DNA from: JAYZQT01 sp964412235
GTDB taxonomy: Bacteria; Pseudomonadota; Alphaproteobacteria; MPNO01; UBA830
NCBI GenBank assembly: GCA_964412235.1
Contig: CAYPNT010000129.1
Coordinates: 1 to 5,266 of the forward strand
DNA: 5,266 nucleotides
Direction: 5' to 3'
The first letter of the stretch is position 1; the number at the start of each line of letters is the position of its first letter. The notes beneath the pieces are model-generated. The model worked only from the letters and a program-made list of their open reading frames with translations. It was not told the DNA's origin and did no database searches. The position numbers and the translations under genes were made by a program. Shown in pieces: positions 1-5,247 of this stretch.

Positions 1-21
1 ATGGTTGCCTAAGCAGCTTAA

Positions 22-48
22 TTAAGAACGCTCAGGACAAGCTCTTAA
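22..48. other. Hairpin in the gene-free left end
   Basis: TTAAGA (22-27) pairs with TCTTAA (43-48), and GCT (30-32) with AGC (40-42) across a 2-nt bulge, leaving a 7-nt loop. An outer GCCT/AGGC pair (7-10 and 51-54) and a separate ACGCTCAG/CTGAGCGT inverted repeat (28-35 and 76-83) compete or combine with it. No T run follows. No gene is visible in 1-180. It may belong to an RNA or leader beyond the left edge, which I cannot identify. Confidence 0.2.
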
Positions 49-180
49 ACAGGCAAAAGCCGTGCAACACCCTCGCTGAGCGTCGACCATGAGCGATTCT
101 GTACAACAGAGATTCCTATCGTGTCCTCATACATAAATCTGATAGCAGAAGAGCAAATGCGAACAGAAGACAGACCTAGT

Positions 181-1083
181 CTAACTATTCTTATAATTTG
201 TTTCCGCTAATGTTAAATAGATTGCTGCTCCAACGATAATAGCACCGCCTAGCCACACCCATAAATCGGGAAACTCGCCTAGTATAAATAAGCCTAAAAG
301 CGCAGCTATTGGAAGACGGGTGTAATGCAAGGCGACAACAACTAACGCATCGCCGCGCATATAGGCTCGGCTTAACACCCTCTGGTTGGCTACTTCCAAT
401 AAACCAATAATAGCCATCCAACCAATATGGGACCAACTTGGTGTAATCCAGAAAAAAGCAGCCGATATCCCGGCTAACGGGAGTACTGCAAGAATATTCC
501 ATACCGCAACAGTGTCTGGGTGTTCACTCCTGGACAGAAGCTTCCGATTTATTGGATTCCAACTTTGGACTATCACAACACAGAAAACATAAAGAATCCC
601 GATGTTAAACTCGATCAAGCCAGGCCGGATAATCACGGCCGCGCCAACAAACCCAGCAACGATTGCACCAAGACGTCCTCCCCGCCACGCTTCTCTGAGC
701 ACTAATGCAGCCAAAACAGCCGCAAAAACAGGACGTATAAAGTGAATTGCCGTGATATCAGCAACAGGCAACTCTGTCGCTGCTAAGAAGAAAAATACTG
801 TTGCAACAAAAGCTAATGCCCCACAAAGTATAGCGAGCACAGGACGATTGGGACGAAGATAAACTTCACCGTTTCTGACCAGAAGTGGCGTTATAGCCGC
901 TAAACCGAAAAGTGCCCTGAAAAATATGATTTGAAAGACACCAATTTCATCACCGATGAAGCGAACAATTATCAATTGCCCGGCCATTAGGACCCCAGCA
1001 ATGAGGATCCAAAAACCACACTGGAATCCGTTTGACCAACTTTCTATTCTGGCAGTAAACCGACTAGTAAATGAGGCACGCAT
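181..1083 (-). CDS. EamA/DMT-family transporter
   Basis: A 300-residue, strongly hydrophobic protein of the drug/metabolite transporter superfamily (EamA type, formerly DUF6), acting in the inner membrane. About ten membrane helices can be drawn, arranged as two EamA repeats: the first from about residue 23 to 155 (ending GFVGAAVIIRPG, the usual end of helix 5), the second from about 163 to 292 (including LGLFILGEFPDLWVWLGGAIIVGAA, the usual helix 9-10 pattern). The length is normal for the family. The ATG at 1083 is the only reasonable start, because a TAA lies in frame six codons upstream; no strong Shine-Dalgarno sequence precedes it. The gene ends in TAG. A terminator upstream at about 1201-1239 makes it its own transcription unit. 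The substrate cannot be read from sequence: members export amino acids, metabolites or drugs, or import S-adenosylmethionine or nucleotide sugars. Family call is firm, substrate unknown. Confidence 0.93.
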   Translation of the reverse strand: MRASFTSRFTARIESWSNGFQCGFWILIAGVLMAGQLIIVRFIGDEIGVFQIIFFRALFGLAAITPLLVRNGEVYLRPNRPVLAILCGALAFVATVFFFLAATELPVADITAIHFIRPVFAAVLAALVLREAWRGGRLGAIVAGFVGAAVIIRPGLIEFNIGILYVFCVVIVQSWNPINRKLLSRSEHPDTVAVWNILAVLPLAGISAAFFWITPSWSHIGWMAIIGLLEVANQRVLSRAYMRGDALVVVALHYTRLPIAALLGLFILGEFPDLWVWLGGAIIVGAAIYLTLAETNYKNS

Positions 1084-1200
1084 TTCTTTTGGAGTATCTT
1101 AGTTATCCTTACCCAGAAATCATGAAATGAGCATGCATGAAAAACAAAGACGCTGCTAATATGTTCGAAACTAACAAAATAACTTTTTATTTGTCTTAGC

Positions 1201-1239
1201 CAAAAATAAAACCCCTGAGAACCGAAGTTCTCAGGGGTT
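1201..1239 (-). terminator. Rho-independent terminator with UUCG loop
   Basis: A perfect 13-bp stem (1210-1222 paired with 1227-1239) encloses a 4-nt loop. Read on the minus strand the loop is TTCG closed by C-G, the exceptionally stable cUUCGg tetraloop, and the stem is followed by TTTATTTTTG. It begins 21 bp after the stop of the 73-residue gene and so ends that transcript. On the plus strand the stem is followed by A residues, so it works in one direction only. It also separates the transporter gene from the genes upstream. Confidence 0.95.
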
Positions 1240-1260
1240 AAAAATGTGTCTTAACTTTAT

Positions 1261-1482
1261 TTAGCGTTTCGTCGCTAGGGTCCAAATTATCCAAGCGGCG
1301 ATTAGGCCAATAAGTCCTGCACCTGAAAATTTAGTAATCAGGCCGATAAGATTTCCCGCTACATCCGAATTAATAAATACGAGTGCCTGAGGGAATAATA
1401 TCTGCAGAACAACACCTAAGGCTATCACTGCAAGCGCAATTTCAATAACCCCGCGAATAGCTCTTGTAATACCATCTGTCAT
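1261..1482 (-). CDS. Two-helix membrane microprotein, paralogue B
   Basis: A 73-residue hydrophobic protein that I cannot name. It has two predicted membrane helices, about residues 12-30 and 54-70, joined by a short segment containing NSDV..N, and a basic C-terminus (ATKR). No signal-peptide cleavage site is evident, so it is probably an inner-membrane protein. It is clearly paralogous to the 79-residue product just upstream: both carry LQILF near residues 25-30, D40-V41, N44 and the motif K51-F52-x-x-A55-G56-L57-I58-G59-x-I61-A62-A63-x-I65. Start choice is strong: AGGAG lies 6 nt before the ATG. A UUCG terminator follows the TAA stop. The fit of start, ribosome site, terminator and paralogy makes this a real gene despite its size. 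Function unknown; a small structural or regulatory membrane subunit is possible but unsupported. Confidence 0.88.
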   Translation of the reverse strand: MTDGITRAIRGVIEIALAVIALGVVLQILFPQALVFINSDVAGNLIGLITKFSGAGLIGLIAAWIIWTLATKR

Positions 1483-1488
1483 CGCTAA

Positions 1489-1507
1489 CTCCTGGTTCCT
1501 CCTGGTT
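1489..1507 (-). promoter_or_regulatory. Duplicated Shine-Dalgarno sequence
   Basis: Read on the minus strand, AACCAGGAG occurs twice, separated by one G (AACCAGGAGGAACCAGGAG). The proximal AGGAG is 6 nt from the ATG at 1482, the best spacing. The distal AGGAGG is 10 nt further upstream and has no start codon of its own. This fixes the start of the 73-residue gene and may raise its translation or provide a standby site. Confidence 0.75.
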
Positions 1508-1617
1508 TTTCGACGTTACTCTACTATCAACTACGCAAAATCACCCTAAGTCTAGTATTGTCGAGCGTGACTATAACCAACTCAGTTTGATTACTTCTCT
1601 CAATTTCCGCTCAAACC

Positions 1618-1857
1618 CTAACCGCTCGACGAGTTTCTATCTCGTACGATCAGCCACGCTACGATACCCGCAGCAATAACACCGATTAAACCGGCGTTAC
1701 CAAACTTTTGTGCAAGCACTCCGATGTTGGCGACAACATCCATGCCAAAAAGAGTCACAAAGCTTGAGCCAAACAAAATCTGTAGAAGTGTGAGCATCGC
1801 AACCAACCATAAGGCTAAATGCAGTGCTTCAGATAATAACTTTTTAACACTCGCCAT
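1618..1857 (-). CDS. Two-helix membrane microprotein, paralogue A
   Basis: A 79-residue hydrophobic protein of unknown function, paralogous to the 73-residue product encoded 135 bp downstream. Predicted helices are about residues 12-29 and 55-71; the N-terminus carries K5-K6 and the C-terminus is polar and charged (RDRNSSSG). Shared residues with the paralogue are LQILF, D40-V41, N44 and K51-F52-x-x-A55-G56-L57-I58-G59-x-I61-A62-A63-x-I65, with a one-residue gap between LQILF and DV. I chose the ATG at 1857 because GAGAAGGGG (1864-1872) lies 6 nt upstream. A TTG at 1884 would add nine residues (MSAEEKGIG) but would place that ribosome site inside the gene. It ends in TAG. No hairpin terminator is visible before the paralogue, so the pair is probably co-transcribed. 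A gap of more than 200 bp separates it from the MetE-like gene. Confidence 0.85.
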   Translation of the reverse strand: MASVKKLLSEALHLALWLVAMLTLLQILFGSSFVTLFGMDVVANIGVLAQKFGNAGLIGVIAAGIVAWLIVRDRNSSSG

Positions 1858-1863
1858 CCCGAT

Positions 1864-1872
1864 CCCCTTCTC
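1864..1872 (-). promoter_or_regulatory. Shine-Dalgarno sequence deciding the 79-residue start
   Basis: GAGAAGGGG on the minus strand, 6 nt before the ATG at 1857. It favours this ATG over the upstream in-frame TTG at 1884. Confidence 0.5.
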
Positions 1873-1884
1873 TTCAGCGCTCAA

Positions 1885-2094
1885 CCTTTGGGCACCAAAA
1901 TCTTGAAACGAACTTCGACAAACGTATTTAAGCCTGATTTTTCAGCGAATCACATCAACTTTTTTCAAAAAAATAAAAGCTAAAACATATGGTTTTTCAA
2001 TGCGTTACAAAATGTCAAGCAAACAATTTTTAGATTTTTTACCAATCGGAGGTACAAACTAGAGCTAAAATCACGCAATTCCGAATTTTTACAC
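1885..2094. other. A+T-rich intergenic region
   Basis: No gene found on either strand. The stretch is rich in A and T runs (for example 1970-1990 and 2028-2041). It should hold the promoter of the microprotein pair and the 3' end of the MetE-like transcript. On the minus strand a perfect TTGACA occurs at 2013-2018, but no good -10 box lies 16-18 bp after it. No stem followed by a T run is visible downstream of the MetE-like stop. Confidence 0.6.
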
Positions 2095-3243
2095 CTAACT
2101 CCGAGTACCCCAAATTTTCTCCGCGACCTCCATCATCACCTCCAATTTTTGCCACTGCGATCCTTCGCTTAAAAGATTACCCCCTATTCCAGATGCGAAC
2201 CCACATTGCGGACTAATCGCCAGTTGTCCTATATCTATAAATTTTTGTGCTTCTTCGATCCGAAACAGCAAATCATCCATACTTTCTACCTTGTCTGATT
2301 TTGTCGTAAGGAGACCCAGCACGACAACGGGTCCATTTTTCGGAACGAATCTCAACGCATCAAAACTGCCGGCTCGTTCTGTATCATATTCAAGCAACAA
2401 CCGGTCAAACATTAATTCCGAAAATAAATATTCAGCTATTCGATCATATGAACCTTCTCGATGCCACATGGATGCTCGATTGCCGCGGCAAATGTGAACA
2501 CCAAAAGTTGCGAGATTTTTATAACCCGAAATAACAGAATTTGTGGCGCTTACTGCTCGCCGCATATTTACCTCCGGGTCCTCCCCCATCGCTTTAATTC
2601 GACTAAGGCTTTCTGGGTCGACATAACCGGTGTAACTGGGTTCATCAATTTGGATGTAACTACAGCCGCTTTGTATTAATTCCCCGACCATCTGGTTCTG
2701 AATTTTAGCAACGTCATTTAAAAATAGCTCTCTGGACCGGTACGAACGATGAGAATTCGAGATATCACACATCTGTGCCACCCTATCCGGCCCCATCATC
2801 ATTATTTTGCCTGGGGTTTCCGTAACCGACTTAAGAAAATTAAATTCTCTAAGTGGAAAATTTTCCTGAAGAGACAGTTTCCTCGTCGCGGGCACCTTAA
2901 AAACCTCTACAGCGTCAGCGCCACGCTGCCCCGGCTTTTCGTCCTCACCCGCATCCTTTCCAGGGTTTTTAAGGAACAAGTCCCAAGACCTCTGCCATAA
3001 ATCCCAGCCCGCCACCCGAGAAAAACTTACTTGCCAATTTAATCTCCGATACTCACCATCCGACACAATAGGCAAACCCAAGCTTTCCTGCTTTGACACG
3101 ACGGCTTTAATCGCCTCATCTTGCACAGATTGCAGAATACCATCATCTAGTTCGTTACGACCACGTGACACAAATGCGTCTATTAACTCCCGTGGCCGCA
3201 GGAGGCTTCCCACTTGGTCAACTCGCAAGTTTCGTAATGACAT
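2095..3243 (-). CDS. MetE C-terminal-type cobalamin-independent methionine synthase homologue
   Basis: A 382-residue cytoplasmic protein of the zinc-dependent UROD/MetE-like barrel superfamily, matching the catalytic C-terminal half of cobalamin-independent methionine synthase. Family members transfer a methyl group to homocysteine or a similar thiol. All expected zinc ligands are visible: H250 and C252 (GVHICRGN), E285 (LLLEYDTE) and C347 (ISPQCGFAS). Other family signatures are VGSLLRP (residues 11-17), SDGEYRR (61-67) and QIDEPSY (198-204). The length suits the single-domain YxjG/YxjH-like group, not full MetE (about 750 residues), so the N-terminal folate-binding domain is absent and the methyl donor is uncertain. 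I chose the ATG at 3243 because AAGG lies 6 nt upstream and the family motif begins within ten residues. A GTG at 3282 would add 13 residues without a ribosome site. It ends in TAG. It probably works in methionine synthesis or salvage; the exact reaction is inferred. Confidence 0.9.
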   Translation of the reverse strand: MSLRNLRVDQVGSLLRPRELIDAFVSRGRNELDDGILQSVQDEAIKAVVSKQESLGLPIVSDGEYRRLNWQVSFSRVAGWDLWQRSWDLFLKNPGKDAGEDEKPGQRGADAVEVFKVPATRKLSLQENFPLREFNFLKSVTETPGKIMMMGPDRVAQMCDISNSHRSYRSRELFLNDVAKIQNQMVGELIQSGCSYIQIDEPSYTGYVDPESLSRIKAMGEDPEVNMRRAVSATNSVISGYKNLATFGVHICRGNRASMWHREGSYDRIAEYLFSELMFDRLLLEYDTERAGSFDALRFVPKNGPVVVLGLLTTKSDKVESMDDLLFRIEEAQKFIDIGQLAISPQCGFASGIGGNLLSEGSQWQKLEVMMEVAEKIWGTRS

Positions 3244-3249
3244 ATCTAA

Positions 3250-3253
3250 CCTT
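3250..3253 (-). promoter_or_regulatory. Shine-Dalgarno AAGG of the MetE-like gene
   Basis: AAGG followed by a 6-nt spacer (TTAGAT) and ATG at 3243. The alternative GTG at 3282 has no comparable purine-rich site. Confidence 0.5.
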
Positions 3254-3289
3254 AGCTGAAGAAACTTAGTGCTACCATTCACAACTTTG

Positions 3290-3316
3290 TAAAAACTCGG
3301 GGTAGAAATTCCCCAG
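3290..3316 (-). terminator. Terminator-like hairpin upstream of the MetE-like gene
   Basis: On the minus strand CTGGGG, an 8-nt loop (AATTTCTA) and CCCCGAG form a 4-bp G-C core extended by two pairs across a one-base bulge, followed directly by TTTTT (3295-3291). It lies about 100 nt after the last stop of the caspase remnant and 46 nt before the ATG of the MetE-like gene. It may end transcription from the caspase locus. If the MetE-like promoter lies further upstream, it would instead be a leader attenuator. The stem is short, so confidence is moderate. Confidence 0.45.
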
Positions 3317-3393
3317 GAACAACGGACTTGGCCTCGGTGTTAACCATAGTATTAGCTAGAATCTCGGCGGCGATGCTAGCACCAAAGCAGGTT

Positions 3394-3399
3394 ATTATA
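3394..3399 (-). promoter_or_regulatory. Possible -10 box (TATAAT) of the MetE-like gene
   Basis: A perfect TATAAT on the minus strand, within the short gap after the caspase remnant. The hexamer at the usual -35 distance (ACTACT) is poor, so this is a weak promoter call. If correct, the leader would be about 145 nt long and contain the hairpin at 3290-3316. Confidence 0.2.
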
Positions 3400-3414
3400 G
3401 GTGTGTGCGCTTAC

Positions 3415-3735
3415 CTAGTAGTTATTCTGGTAGGGGTCATCGAGTTCTTGTGCACTGCGTGTGTCGTCACCGGTGAGGGTTCTCAAAATATCACCCACCG
3501 GGTCGTTGTCACCCTTGGCCCTCGGTTTCTGGGAACTCCCGGTCGGGGCCGGCTGCCTCAGCGGCGATGGCGCTTGAACACGGTCGCGCAAACCCGGCAA
3601 GGGACCCGTGGCGTTCGGATCACCAAAGGTAAACTCCGGCATCAACGCCGCCAACATCACCTTGTTAAGCTTGCCGTGAACCTCCGGCGTTTGATCCCGG
3701 CTGTACCGTCGTCGTGCCTGATAACTTACCCGGCT
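3415..3735 (-). pseudogene. C-terminal caspase tail after the in-frame TAG
   Basis: In the same frame as the caspase core, 106 codons remain open beyond the TAG at 3736-3738 and end at TAG 3415-3417. The first part reads SRVSYQARRRYSRDQTPEVH, matching the YQARRxYGRDQ segment that usually follows the EF-hand-like LKxYL region in this family. The rest is a low-complexity, proline-rich tail (PLPGLRDRVQAPSPLRQPAP) ending QELDDPYQNNY. A GTG at 3660 could in principle start a separate 81-residue peptide, but no ribosome site supports it. It is the stranded end of the caspase gene. Confidence 0.75.
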
Positions 3736-4290
3736 CTATAAATATCGCTTCAACTCCGCAAACTCAATCGAGCCGTTACCATCACCACTGCGTTCATCCG
3801 CCGCCCCCAGCATACCCTCGATAAAGTGGCGCGTGAACAAACCCAGATTCGCACCCGTATCCCACGAGGCCATCTGGTTCCCTTTCCCCGCCGTCAGCAG
3901 CGTCACATTCCCATACCCCGCAATACGGGGACGAATGGAGATGGCTGATGCCGCCTTGACCAGACTACCCGCCTGAGAAAGCCCCGAAAAACAGCTATCA
4001 AGCGCAATCGTTACCGATCGTGCCGGAACCTTGTCCATATTCTGCACCAGCGTACGGACGTTATAGCCCGTTAGATAAACCTGGCTCGGATCACCATCAA
4101 CCGGCAACAAGTATCCATGCCGGTCCTCACCGGGAACACCATGTCCAGAAACATAGATGAATACATCCGACAGGCCTCTCTTTATCAAGTTGTACACCTT
4201 CCCCTTATGGGTCTCGTTGTTCCCGAAGAAGGCCTCAAGCCGCGCCTTAGAAGCATCCCGGACCACCACAACATGCGCTTGTGTGCCCAT
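3736..4290 (-). CDS. Caspase-fold (peptidase C14) core fragment
   Basis: A 184-codon open frame carrying most of a caspase/metacaspase p20-like domain. The catalytic dyad is visible: H50 in YVSGHGVPG and C100 in ALDSCFSG. Other family landmarks are VVVVRDASKARLEAFFG (residues 7-23), YLLPVDGDP (60-68), LTAGKGNQMASWD (132-144) and GLFTRHFIEGMLG (150-162). Residues 168-179 (SGDGNGSIEFAE) resemble an EF-hand loop with Ser in place of the first Asp. The first strand and helix of the caspase fold, normally about 50 residues before VVVVRDA, are absent. The ATG at 4290 overlaps the upstream frame by 44 bp, has no ribosome site and follows an in-frame TAA by one codon, so it is probably not a natural start. 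The frame ends at TAG after LKRYL, just before the conserved tail. Best read as the middle of a pseudogene. Confidence 0.7.
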   Translation of the reverse strand: MGTQAHVVVVRDASKARLEAFFGNNETHKGKVYNLIKRGLSDVFIYVSGHGVPGEDRHGYLLPVDGDPSQVYLTGYNVRTLVQNMDKVPARSVTIALDSCFSGLSQAGSLVKAASAISIRPRIAGYGNVTLLTAGKGNQMASWDTGANLGLFTRHFIEGMLGAADERSGDGNGSIEFAELKRYL

Positions 4291-5026
4291 TGGTTAAGGT
4301 CCGGACCGCGCCACCGCGTCGCGTGGGAAGTTTGCGTACCTTGGCGCTCGGTACAGCGACCTCCATAAGTTCGTTCGTGGAGCGCAAACCAACCAACAGA
4401 ACCCTGAGACGCTGTTGTTTCGCCGACTCCGCGGCCAGGGCCTCTTGGCGCGCTTTCGCTTCCGCTAACTTCCGCTCGGCGTCCAGTTTAGCGAGCGTCG
4501 CGGCTTCTTGGGCCCGTTTGGCCTCTTGTTCCTTGGCCGCCATCTTACGCGCCGCTTCAAGGCGTGCCGTCGCATCCGCTTCGCGCCGTTCCGTCCTTAG
4601 TGTTGCGAGGCGTTCGGCTTCAATCCGGGCCTGACGTGCGGCCGCCTCTGCCGCCGCATTCTTCCCGGCCCGTGCCCGCCGTGCCACCGCCTCTAGACGC
4701 TTCGCTCGTTCCTGCGCCGCACGCGCGGTCGTCGCCGGGTCTTGTTTCCGCAGAAGACGAGCGTAGGTCGCCTGGCGCCGCTCGGGGTTCGACCATCGAC
4801 TACCATCCGCGAGATGATGGGCACATTCCAGTTCCGTAAACCCTCGCGATTGGGCTTTGTAAACATATCCCCTTTGTCCATTATCCCATTTTCCCGTGTG
4901 TACAACGTTCGCCATGTGACAAAGCCGCTGACTAGCAGGAGTTATCGGTATGCGTGACGCGGCAAACACGTGCGTGGATGTCACGAAGGCCATTACAACG
5001 GCTATTTCTATGAGTACCCATCTCAT
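4247..5026 (-). CDS. N-terminal fragment: signal peptide, cysteine region, coiled coil
   Basis: A 259-residue open frame from the ATG at 5026. Residues 1-22 form a signal peptide (hydrophobic core IEIAVVMAFV, cleavage probably after HVFA), so the product is sent to the periplasm or beyond. Residues 33-73 hold a small region with C36 and C68 (RLCHMAN, ELECAHH) that I cannot assign firmly. Residues about 85-208 are Ala/Arg/Glu/Lys-rich and predicted to form a long helical coiled coil. Residues 221-247 (MEVAVPSAKVRKLPTRRGGA, then VRTLTNG) look like the start of a bacterial SH3 domain. The last 12 residues (HTSACCGGPGCF) are an out-of-frame reading of caspase sequence before TAA. A GTG at 5038 would add four residues but overlaps the only purine-rich site (AGGGG, about 11 nt from the ATG). 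Translation may still occur, giving a coiled-coil protein without the peptidase. Confidence 0.65.
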   Translation of the reverse strand: MRWVLIEIAVVMAFVTSTHVFAASRIPITPASQRLCHMANVVHTGKWDNGQRGYVYKAQSRGFTELECAHHLADGSRWSNPERRQATYARLLRKQDPATTARAAQERAKRLEAVARRARAGKNAAAEAAARQARIEAERLATLRTERREADATARLEAARKMAAKEQEAKRAQEAATLAKLDAERKLAEAKARQEALAAESAKQQRLRVLLVGLRSTNELMEVAVPSAKVRKLPTRRGGAVRTLTNGHTSACCGGPGCF

Positions 5027-5163
5027 AACAAAAACCACCCCTGAAAACGGTAGACCATCCTATACTAAATCATCGAAATACAAAGATTTGTTTGAGGACC
5101 AGCCAAAAGCAATGCGACACCAAGCCAGACGGGTGCGACTAAGAAAGGATTGTGTTGGAGAGC

Positions 5164-5198
5164 TTTTGTACGAAACAGTACCAAAACGCATATATAAT
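5164..5198 (+). promoter_or_regulatory. Inverted repeat next to a TATAAT box
   Basis: TTTTGTAC (5164-5171) and GTACCAAAA (5178-5186) form an inverted repeat with one bulged base and a 6-nt spacer. TATAAT follows at 5193-5198. No good -35 lies at 17 bp; TTGTAC at 5166-5171 is 21 bp away. This could be an operator-promoter for a plus-strand gene beyond the right edge. Nothing downstream in the window confirms that. Confidence 0.25.
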
Positions 5199-5239
5199 GG
5201 GCGGTGACGTTCTTTTTACTTTTTACCGCCGTCGCCCAC

Positions 5240-5245
5240 TGTCAA
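5240..5245 (-). promoter_or_regulatory. Possible -35 box (TTGACA) upstream of the caspase locus
   Basis: A perfect TTGACA on the minus strand, followed 14-20 bp later by the A-rich sequence TAAAAAGTAAAAAG, which holds only poor -10 matches. If used, it would give a leader of roughly 190 nt before the signal-peptide ATG at 5026. Confidence 0.2.
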
Positions 5246-5247
5246 AA

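Larger units (their letters stand above)
3415..5026 (-). pseudogene. Secreted coiled-coil caspase-family gene, broken by a frame break and a nonsense codon
   Basis: Three consecutive minus-strand pieces together make one recognisable gene: signal peptide, coiled coil and partial SH3-like segment (5026-4247); caspase-fold core and EF-hand-like motif (4290-3736); conserved caspase C-terminal segment and proline-rich tail (3735-3415). The first break lies between about 4293 and 4249, where the frame shifts and the expected start of the caspase domain (first beta strand and helix) is missing, which suggests an out-of-frame deletion. The second is an in-frame TAG at 3736-3738, after which the same frame continues with clear family sequence. 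Both catalytic motifs survive, so decay is probably recent. Family members are C14-type cysteine peptidases, often linked to stress, cell death or defence. Sequencing error could mimic either lesion, but the missing domain start argues for a real deletion. Confidence 0.75.

Noticed and set aside
1972..1990. AAAGCTAAAA element resembling the 3' part of a SAM-II riboswitch
   Set aside because: No matching 5' stem is present, it lies on the plus strand with no plus-strand gene after it, and the region is generally A+T-rich.
2013..2018. Perfect TTGACA on the minus strand as promoter of the microprotein pair
   Set aside because: No acceptable -10 box lies 16-18 bp downstream and the site is about 155 bp from the start codon.
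3736..3738. TAG reassigned to an amino acid in this genome
   Set aside because: The transporter, the 79-residue gene and the MetE-like gene all end in TAG at the expected place for their families or paralogue.
3328..3741. A 137-codon plus-strand open frame with a hydrophobic start
   Set aside because: It is antisense to the caspase tail, whose minus frame carries the family segment YQARRRYSRDQ. The plus product has no recognisable motif and an Arg-rich end typical of antisense readings.
4247..4290. Programmed ribosomal frameshift joining the N-terminal part to the caspase core
   Set aside because: No slippery heptamer or following stem is evident, and a shift would not restore the missing first strand and helix of the caspase fold.
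4281..4634. A 117-codon plus-strand open frame rich in Ala, Ser and Arg
   Set aside because: It is the antisense reading of the Ala/Arg/Glu/Lys coiled coil; such biased G+C-rich coding often leaves the opposite strand open.
4950..5207. An 85-codon plus-strand open frame crossing the caspase gene start
   Set aside because: It overlaps the signal-peptide coding region, has no clear ribosome site and shows no recognisable motif.
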